DNA of 12,999 bases from Phoronis ovalis (taxonomy: Eukaryota; Phoronida; Phoronidae), in contig JAOXYB010041194.1 in NCBI GenBank assembly GCA_028565635.1, positions 1 through 12,999 of the forward strand, written 5' to 3'. Below, in pieces: positions 7,708 to 12,999 of the stretch. Every line of letters begins with the position of its first letter. The stretch's first letter is position 1. Position numbers and translations under genes: made by a program. A model generated the notes under the pieces. It was not told where the DNA came from, did no database searches, and saw only the letters and a list, made by a program, of their open reading frames with translations.

Positions 7708-10700
7708 CTGTAAGGAAATTACATCAGCGTGTACATGTAGCACAGAAGAGTATTTTACATGATCGAGTCATCTCGTACTTGTTAAAGGGAAAAGCCAACA
7801 TTTTGGGTGGGAAGGTTATGAATTATTAGAAAAATTATTTTTATTCAAAAAAAACATCAAAAATGTTGGCTTTTCCCTTTAAATCACCTACATTTTGGTA
7901 GCATTTATAATTTAAAATAACGTTCAATTTTATGTTCCATATTTCGATTTCTTTTTACGTCTCTTTCCATCTCTGTCGCTGTCAACGTCGGCCCCTCTTC
8001 CCCCACAAAAAAAAACATACTGCAATTTCCACATCCTCTGTTTACAAATACAATATTTTTATTACTGTATTGGCGTCGAGAAGTCAGATCACATGTTCCA
8101 AAGTTCGAAGCTAGAATGAAAGGCTGAATGAATATTTAATTACCTGTATTCCGAAATCATTTGTTCAAGCATTTTTGTATAGTTTTTGTTTGGTTCAGGC
8201 CCGGGAAGGCTCTTCACTTCATTATATATTTCTGTTATACACGCATCAGTCAATATATCACTAACACCAGGGGGCGTAGAGGTATATACCTACAATACGA
8301 AACGAAACTAACATACTACAAACTTTAGTCAATTATGTTACATGCACCTGATGGAGCCACGCTATGAACAACCGAATTTTCCCACCATATGTACGTTTTG
8401 TGAAGGAACAATTAATAAAACAGTTCTGGCGTGATTCCATTTACAAAATCCGAGCGCAAAGCCAAGCTTAGTTCACACATCATAACAGTGGCACCACCAA
8501 GTGTATGCAAGATGTATATATTGTAAATGGGTAATAACTTTGAGTTCGGACATTGATGAGGCAACTTTTAAAAAAATCGCACTTATCAAATAGTTGATCA
8601 TGAAAGTAGTCTCATGCCTAACGAAGGAGATTACTGCGTAGCTTACCGTTCATATCCCAACTACAATTATTTGCTCCTTACTAAAAGTTGAAAACAACCA
8701 ATTGTAAGAACAAGCTATTTTTCAACCTATCCATATAGCGTAGTTAGGATGTTAGTTTAAAATGGGTCTGTGGAATTGTTTTTCAATACTTGCTAGCCCT
8801 TTCATGCATTTTTGTATACTTTTATATGCTAGATAAAACACATTTATTCCTTATGCTATACCAGGAAATTCTAAACATGAGATGTCATGCAGGTCATATT
8901 ATTGAAGTACATATAATTACTACGGAAGCACAGTAGTGACACCCTTATTAATATTATTTTCTATCATGAGTTTATATTTTTTACCCCGAATTTATATTTT
9001 GTTCATCCCAAGTTCATATTTTTTATCCCGACTTTATATTTTTCTTTCACCCATGCCAGCTAATAATTATTTTCCCCCGACTTTTTTTATTGGTATACGA
9101 ATAAGATCATATTGTAGCATTCTCAACGGAAATTATGAAATTGAAGAATACACAAGGTTATGGATCAGTATATCACATTTAGATTATAACAAGCTAATTA
9201 AATCCCTATATTATTCTTATTTGAAATGAATTTCTCATTAATTACCTGACTTGGTACTCGTGAAATGACAATATAAACATCATTTTTACAGGAGCCATAA
9301 TTCCACACTGAATCTCTCAGGCGTTTTGCAAACTTTGTTATCTTATCGAAACTTGTATCCGAAAGCGTCGTTCTGAAAATGAAAGTGAATTCATTAATGA
9401 TTGTGCACTTAGTTCATACGTTTTATACTTTAGTATAACACTTGTGTACTTAATTACAGAAATAGTGAAGACACATTTTTTCAACTTCTATACCAATTTT
9501 TCAATTTTGTTTTGACAAAACATTCAGGACAAATTTTAAAAAAAGCGTGACGTACACTTCAATAAATCTGTGAAAAAAGTCAAAATCTCAATATATTTAC
9601 GTGTTTTATGGGCACTGATACTATCACTGGAAGGCGGGTATGCTTGAAATGTAAGTATGCTTCTTGTTTGAAGCCAAATATATACCAGAATTTATTTATT
9701 ACCTTGGTTTAAGTTCTCTTGCTATTGCAACATAAATCTCATAGCCGCGGCTACATGTTGTTTTATTTGCAGTTGCATCTTTAACTTCGCCAATCTGTTT
9801 GTTTAAGTTTACTTCTGAAATATTACAACACAAAAAGTTTTCAAAATAATTTCATAGTTTTTTTATTAAACATATGCTTAACTTCCTAAAGGACTGTAGC
9901 AAAATTAATTACTTTTTATAAGTGTAATAACGATTTTGCATTTGATGCTAGCCTTGGTCGTAACTTTATTAATAAAAAATGGGTGCATTTTCATTCAAAT
10001 TGTCAGAATCTCAAAATGTCTTTTTATCAGAAAAAATATGAGATTCTTCAGTGTAAGTGCTAGCTAGAAACTCCTCTGTATTATTTCCTCTTTTTCTCGC
10101 TTGGTTGTGTACTATACTTAAAGCATGCACGAAAGTTTATTGGTATCGCCAGTACGAAAAATCAAGCATAAGCTAAAGCCTAATATTTATAACTAGGAAC
10201 ATTTTTCGTTGGAACATCAAGCGAGGTAATATACAAAGATTTACCATTGAAGAGGATGTGAAAATTAATCCCGGAAATTAATTTTGTTCTTATATTATAT
10301 AAATAGAATTCAACGTGCTAAGTATCAGCATACGTGGTCTCGGTTACACCTTTAAATTACACATAACTGGGGGGAAAGATACTTAATTTATAAAGAGTTG
10401 TCATTTACAGATTAGTATTTGTAACCTTTTGTGGAAAAAGTCACGTTTTGCTTATGCAGGTTAAACAGGTCAAGGGAAAATAAGATAAATAATAAATATA
10501 ATTTATAACTGAAAATGAACAAAAGTTTGCATTCAAACTTAATAACAGTAAAAATATAACACATTAAATTATGGTTAATATATATACAATCATACACTCT
10601 AGTCTAGTCAAAGGTGGTTTGCTAATGAAATATGTCTTAACTATGTAACGTCTTCGATAGCACTAAACCAGTGTCATATGTAATGAAGAAGACGTAGCCT

Positions 10701-12999
10701 AATTTATTGAAACTATTATTTCAAAAAGTAGCTAATATATGTTCGTGACTGACAAACTTGATGCCATGGGGTTAATGTGCCTCGATACCCCGGGCTCGGT
10801 ACACCAATGTGGGGTGTCGGTTGCTCTCCGATTTGCGTATACGTAGGTTCAAATTACTGATTACTTCTCAGTTATTTCATGTATGTTATATTGGGATTTC
10901 AGCTTACCTTCTTCATTGGTTATTATTTTATCAGGATTACATACATTAGAAGTACACCGAGGAAAGTTTTCCGCGGTCCAGCCATCGCTTGGCATCTCTC
11001 CTAAGACGCCACTTGAGCATGTTCGCTTGCCACGTAACACGGACCTATAAGGAAATTACAGTAGCGTGTACATGTAGCACTGAAGAGTATTTTACACGAG
11101 TCATCATGCACTTGTTAAATTGCCTACACTTTGGTAGCTTTTATAATTTAAAATAACGTTCAATTTTATGTTCCATATTTCGAATTCTTTGTATGTCTCT
11201 TTCCATCTCTGTCGCTGTCAACGTCGACCCCTCTTCCCCCACAAGCAAAAAAAACATACTGCAATTTCCACATCCTCTGTTTACAAATACAATATTTTTA
11301 TTACTGTATTGGCATCGAGAAGTCAGATCACATGTTCCAAAGTTCGAAGTTAGAATGAAAGGCTGAATGAATATTTAATTACCTGTATTCCGAAATCATT
11401 TGTTCAAGCATTTTTGTATAGTTTTTGCTTGGTTCAGGCCCGGGAAGGCTCTTCACTTCATTATATATTTCTGTTATACACGCATCAGTCAATATATCAC
11501 TAACACCAGGGGGCGTAGAGGTATATACCTACAATACGAAACGAAACTAACATACTACAAAACTTTAGTCAATTATGTTAAATGCACCTGATGGAGCCAC
11601 GCTATGAACAACCCGAATTTTCCCATGCACCGTATGCGTTTTGTGAACGAACAATAAAATAAAACAGTTTTGGCGTGATTCCATTCTCAAAACCGAACGC
11701 AAAGCTAAGCTTAGTTTGAACAGAGATCATAACAGTGGCACCACCAAGTGCATGCAAGATGTCTATATTGTAAATGGTTAATAACTTTGAGTTTGGACAT
11801 TGAGGCAACTTTTTAAAAAAATCACACTTCTCAAATAGTTGATCATGAAAGTAGTTTTATGCCTAACGAAGGAGCTTATTGCGTAGCTTACCGTTCATAT
11901 CCCAACTACAATTATTACCTTCTTACTAAAAGTTGAAAACAACCAATTGTAAGAACAGGATATTTTTCAACCAATCCATATAGCGTAGTTAGGATGTTAG
12001 TTTAAAATGGGTCTGTGGAATGGTTTTTCAATACTTGCTGCCCTTTCGGCATGCATTTTTGTATACTTTTATATGCTAGATAAAACACATTTATTCCTTA
12101 TGCTATACCAGGAAATTCAGAACATCAAATGTCAGGTCATATTATTGAAGTACATATAATTACTACGGAAGCATAGTAATGACACCCTTATTAATATTAT
12201 TTTCTATCATGAGTTTATATTTTTTACTCCGAATTTATATTTTTTATCCCAAGTTCATATTTTTTATCCTGACTTTATATTTTTCTTTTATCCAGGTAAT
12301 AATTATTTCCCCCCGGTTTTTTTTATTGGTATATGTATAAGATTATATTGTAGCATTCTCACCGGAAATTACAACATAGAAGACTACACAAGATTATGGA
12401 TCAGTATATCACATTTAGATTATAACAAGCTAAATAGATTCCGATATTATTGTTATTTGAAATGAATTTCTCACTAATTACCTGACTTGGTACTCGTGAA
12501 ATGACAATATAAACATCATTTTTGCAGGTGCCGTTATTCCACACTGAATCTCTCAGGCGATATGCAAACTTTGCTATCTTATCCAAACTTGTATCCGAAA
12601 GTGTCGTTCTGAAAATGAAAGTGAATTCATTAATGATTGTGCACATTGTTCATACGTTTTATACTTTGGTATAATACTTGTGTCTTAATTACAGAAATAG
12701 TGAAGACACATTTTTTCAACTTCCATACTAATTTTTCAATTTTGTTTTGATAAAACATTCAGGACAACTTTTTAAAAAAGCGTGACACGCACTTCAATAA
12801 ATCTGTGAAATTACCAGACAAAGTCAAAATCTCAATATATTTACGTGTTTTATGGGCACTGATATTATCACTGGAAAGCGGGTATGCTTGAAATGTAAGT
12901 GTGATTCTTGTTTGAAGCTAAATATATACCGGAATTTATTTATTACCTTGGTTTAAGTTCTCTTGCTATTGCAACATAAATCTCATAGCCGCGGCTACA
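7449..12999 (-). CDS. Tandem MOLO1/TPM-domain single-pass membrane protein with poly-Gly tail (8 exons, 5' end outside window)
   Basis: Exons on the minus strand: 12999-12947 (partial), 12608-12482, 11528-11383, 11044-10908, 9814-9703, 9372-9246, 8289-8144, 7707-7449. Each internal border is AG/GT, the phases agree, and the joined frame of 1107 nt has no internal stop. Two copies of a domain with VCNPDKIIT (second copy only in view), CSRGYEIYVAIARELK, RLRDSVWN.G.CKNDVYIVIS and QVYTSTPPGVSDILTDACI match the MOLO1/TPM family (C. elegans MOLO-1, modulator of the levamisole receptor). That family has a globular extracellular domain on a single membrane anchor. A hydrophobic segment, Arg-Arg and a Gly-rich cytoplasmic tail follow. 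The signal peptide should lie beyond 12999. Function in this organism is unknown, and a receptor-accessory role is only an analogy. A less likely alternative is two genes sharing a spurious chimeric exon. Confidence 0.78.
7708..8143 (-). other. Intron 7 of the MOLO1-like gene (contains the MITE)
   Basis: GT-AG intron between exon 8289-8144 and the terminal exon. Its matching intron in the first domain, 11045-11382, is 338 bp; this one is 436 bp, largely because of the 93-bp MITE plus TTAA. Similarity to copy A ends near 7990 (4276 in A), the edge of the A/B duplication. A 60-codon + strand frame here is a shadow. Confidence 0.75.
7782..7882. mobile_element. 93-bp MITE with 19-bp terminal inverted repeats and TTAA target duplication
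   Basis: The element is 7786-7878. Its ends are AGGGAAAAGCCAACATTTT and the exact reverse complement, flanked by TTAA at 7782-7785 and 7879-7882. Copies A (cttgttaaatcgcc, ~4158) and C (cttgttaaattgcc, ~11113) both show the empty site with one TTAA, so the borders are certain. TTAA duplication is the hallmark of piggyBac-type transposition, although these termini begin AGGG rather than the typical CCC. It has no coding capacity and must depend on a transposase from elsewhere. Confidence 0.9.
8144..8289 (-). CDS. Domain B exon d: C-terminal part of the TPM fold
   Basis: The acceptor ttgtag precedes GTATATAC and the donor is gtaatt. The 146 nt encode 48 residues in phase 0 plus AG. VYTSTPPGVSDILTDACITE corresponds to the family segment VYTSTG....LTD..I, followed by a helical stretch IYNEVKSLPGPEPNKNYTKM and LEQMISEY. 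It differs from the matching exon of domain C at only 1 of 146 bases (Asn here, Ser there). Confidence 0.88.
8290..9245 (-). other. Intron 6 of the MOLO1-like gene
   Basis: A 956-bp GT-AG intron, matched along its length by 11529-12481 (953 bp) in domain C. It includes an intronic minisatellite. The open frames inside it are in AT-rich repeat sequence and are not conserved as coding. Confidence 0.8.
8968..9052. repeat. Intronic minisatellite, four ~21-bp units (copy B)
   Basis: Four imperfect units (8968-8987, 8988-9009, 9010-9029, 9030-9052) of the form gaNTTtatattttttatccc. The same four units occur at 12211-12293, so the array predates the B/C duplication. Confidence 0.8.
9246..9372 (-). 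CDS. Domain B exon c: central TPM segment
   Basis: The acceptor attttcag precedes AACGACG and the donor is gtaatt. The 127 nt are one base completing an Arg codon plus 42 codons ending in phase 0. It contains TTLSDTSFDKITKFAKRLRD, then SVWNYGSCKNDVYIVISRVP. The pattern LRD.W..G.C..DV.I..S is the most recognisable MOLO1/TPM signature. It differs from its partner exon at five amino-acid positions clustered in its first 30 codons. Confidence 0.88.
9373..9702 (-). other. Intron 5 of the MOLO1-like gene
   Basis: A 330-bp GT-AG intron with no feature of its own. It is matched by 12609-12946 (338 bp), which has several small indels. Confidence 0.8.
9703..9814 (-). CDS. Domain B exon b: first strand-helix part of the TPM domain
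   Basis: The acceptor atatttcag precedes AAGTAAAC and the donor is gtaata. The 112 nt are two bases finishing a Glu codon, 36 codons, and AG of the next Arg codon. It encodes VNLNKQIGEVKDATANKTT, then CSRGYEIYVAIARELKP. The hydrophobic YEIYVAIA strand fits the family's core strand. The last 53 bases are identical to the visible part of the C copy. Confidence 0.88.
9815..10907 (-). other. Intron 4 of the MOLO1-like gene, unique sequence
   Basis: A 1093-bp GT-AG intron between the chimeric exon and exon b. Its partner in domain C would lie past 12999, so it looks unique here. A more GC-rich patch lies at 10760-10850, with a short hairpin-like ccccgggctcggtac segment and ggttcaaatta, which resembles an RNA polymerase III B box. 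This is too weak to call a SINE or tRNA. Confidence 0.65.
10908..11044 (-). CDS. Chimeric exon joining the end of domain C to the start of domain B
   Basis: The acceptor ttccttatag precedes GTCCG and the donor is gtaagct. The 137 nt are one base finishing Arg, 45 codons, and G of a Glu codon. The first 39 nt (11044-11006) match the terminal exon almost exactly (SVLRGKRTCSSGV). The rest is the N-terminal MOLO1 segment, LGEMPSDGWTAENFPRC and VCNPDKIITNEE, the counterpart of the family's FP.P...C...VCDPD..L. It is in phase at both ends, so it links two TPM domains in one frame. The junction of the two origins is at about 11005/11006. Confidence 0.82.
11045..11382 (-). other. Intron 3 of the MOLO1-like gene
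   Basis: A 338-bp GT-AG intron, the MITE-free counterpart of 7708-8143. Its + strand 61-codon open frame is also open in copy B, but the sequence is intronic and antisense to the gene, and the two copies differ by an in-frame length change within an A-run. I do not call it a gene. Confidence 0.75.
11383..11528 (-). CDS. Domain C exon d
   Basis: Same borders, phase and length (146 nt) as 8144-8289, with one base change that gives Ser instead of Asn in PEP(S)KNY. It ends with AG, which pairs with the first G of the chimeric exon to form Arg. Confidence 0.88.
11529..12481 (-). other. Intron 2 of the MOLO1-like gene
   Basis: A 953-bp GT-AG intron, counterpart of 8290-9245, with substitutions and small indels throughout. 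It contains the second copy of the four-unit minisatellite. Confidence 0.8.
12211..12293. repeat. Intronic minisatellite, four ~21-bp units (copy C)
   Basis: Same four units as at 8968-9052, with small length changes. Unit 2 here lacks the extra gttc seen in copy B. Confidence 0.8.
12482..12608 (-). CDS. Domain C exon c
   Basis: Acceptor attttcag before AACGACA, donor gtaatt, 127 nt, with the same phases as 9246-9372. It encodes TTLSDTSLDKIAKFAYRLRD, then SVWNNGTCKNDVYIVISRVP. Compared with domain B it has Leu/Phe, Ala/Thr, Tyr/Lys, Asn/Tyr and Thr/Ser replacements and two silent changes. The NGT here creates a possible N-glycosylation sequon that domain B lacks. Confidence 0.88.
12609..12946 (-). 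other. Intron 1 (within the window) of the MOLO1-like gene
   Basis: A 338-bp GT-AG intron, counterpart of 9373-9702, with no separate feature seen. Confidence 0.8.
12947..12999 (-). CDS. Domain C exon b, partial at the window edge
   Basis: The last 53 nt of an exon identical to 9703-9755: CSRGYEIYVAIARELKP plus AG, then donor gtaata. The rest of the exon, the N-terminal exon or exons and any further domains are beyond the window. Confidence 0.85.

Larger units (their letters stand above)
11006..12999. repeat. Segmental duplication B/C, copy C (partner 7669-9755 and beyond)
   Basis: From acgccacttgagc the sequence matches 7669 onward, with a steady offset of about 3240 bp after the MITE is discounted. 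Exons, introns and the minisatellite are all shared at roughly 92-95% by eye. The left edge lies inside an exon. The right edge is outside the window. Confidence 0.9.

Noticed and set aside
7932-8114. 60-codon + strand frame, also open at 11168-11353
   Set aside because: Both lie within introns of the duplicated gene on the opposite strand. Sharing follows from recent duplication, and no motif is present.
8936-9229. 97-codon + strand open frame
   Set aside because: It runs through an AT-rich intronic minisatellite, and the copy C equivalent is not kept open.
10760-10860. Possible tRNA-derived SINE or pol III promoter (ggttcaaatta, GC-rich patch)
   Set aside because: There is no convincing A box at the right spacing, no tRNA-like fold and no 3' tail.
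11602-11808. 68-codon minus-strand open frame
   Set aside because: It lies inside an intron, has no splice-site support, and is not open in copy B.
12401-12646. 81-codon minus-strand open frame as a stand-alone gene
   Set aside because: It is exon c plus intron read-through on both sides. Splice sites and the copy B comparison define the real exon as 12482-12608.

Overview
The window looks like nuclear DNA of an invertebrate animal. It is AT-rich, has spliceosomal introns with GT-AG borders, carries a decayed LINE, and contains a metazoan-type MOLO1/TPM-domain gene plus a betaine-homocysteine methyltransferase (BHMT) exon. A lophotrochozoan such as a bivalve mollusc fits, but that is a guess from general style. 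There is no prokaryotic gene organisation, CRISPR array, rRNA or tRNA.

Layout. Bases 1-111 (+) are the 3' part of a BHMT exon ending at a splice donor, and no later BHMT exon was found. Bases 730-4276 and 4633-7990 are two diverged copies (A and B) of one segment. Each carries a short repeat-rich block, a family of ~135-150 bp tandem repeats, the 3' flank and the terminal exon of a minus-strand gene. Copy A has a ~1.16 kb LINE-derived insertion (1619-2781) with 3' tails facing outward at both ends. Copy B has ~870 bp of unmatched sequence (5341-6214) and a 93-bp TTAA-flanked MITE (7786-7878). In both insertions the other copy supplies the empty site.

The main gene lies on the minus strand from beyond 12999 down to 7449. 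I assembled eight exons from splice sites, reading frame and paralogue comparison. They join in one continuous frame of 1107 nt (368 codons plus stop) and encode two consecutive extracellular MOLO1/TPM-type domains (C then B), one membrane segment and a 37-glycine tail ending in Cys. The second domain arose by a ~3.24 kb internal duplication whose breakpoint lies inside an exon. The resulting chimeric exon (10908-11044) keeps both splice phases. The repeated four-exon unit is exactly 522 nt (174 codons).

Copy A holds only a broken duplicate of the terminal exon (3856-4089), so it is a pseudogene remnant. Inferred order of events: A/B duplication, then the LINE insertion in A; the B/C duplication is younger, because its introns are still roughly 92-95% alike by eye; the MITE in B came after both duplications. 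All family names come from recognising motifs by eye and no database search was run.
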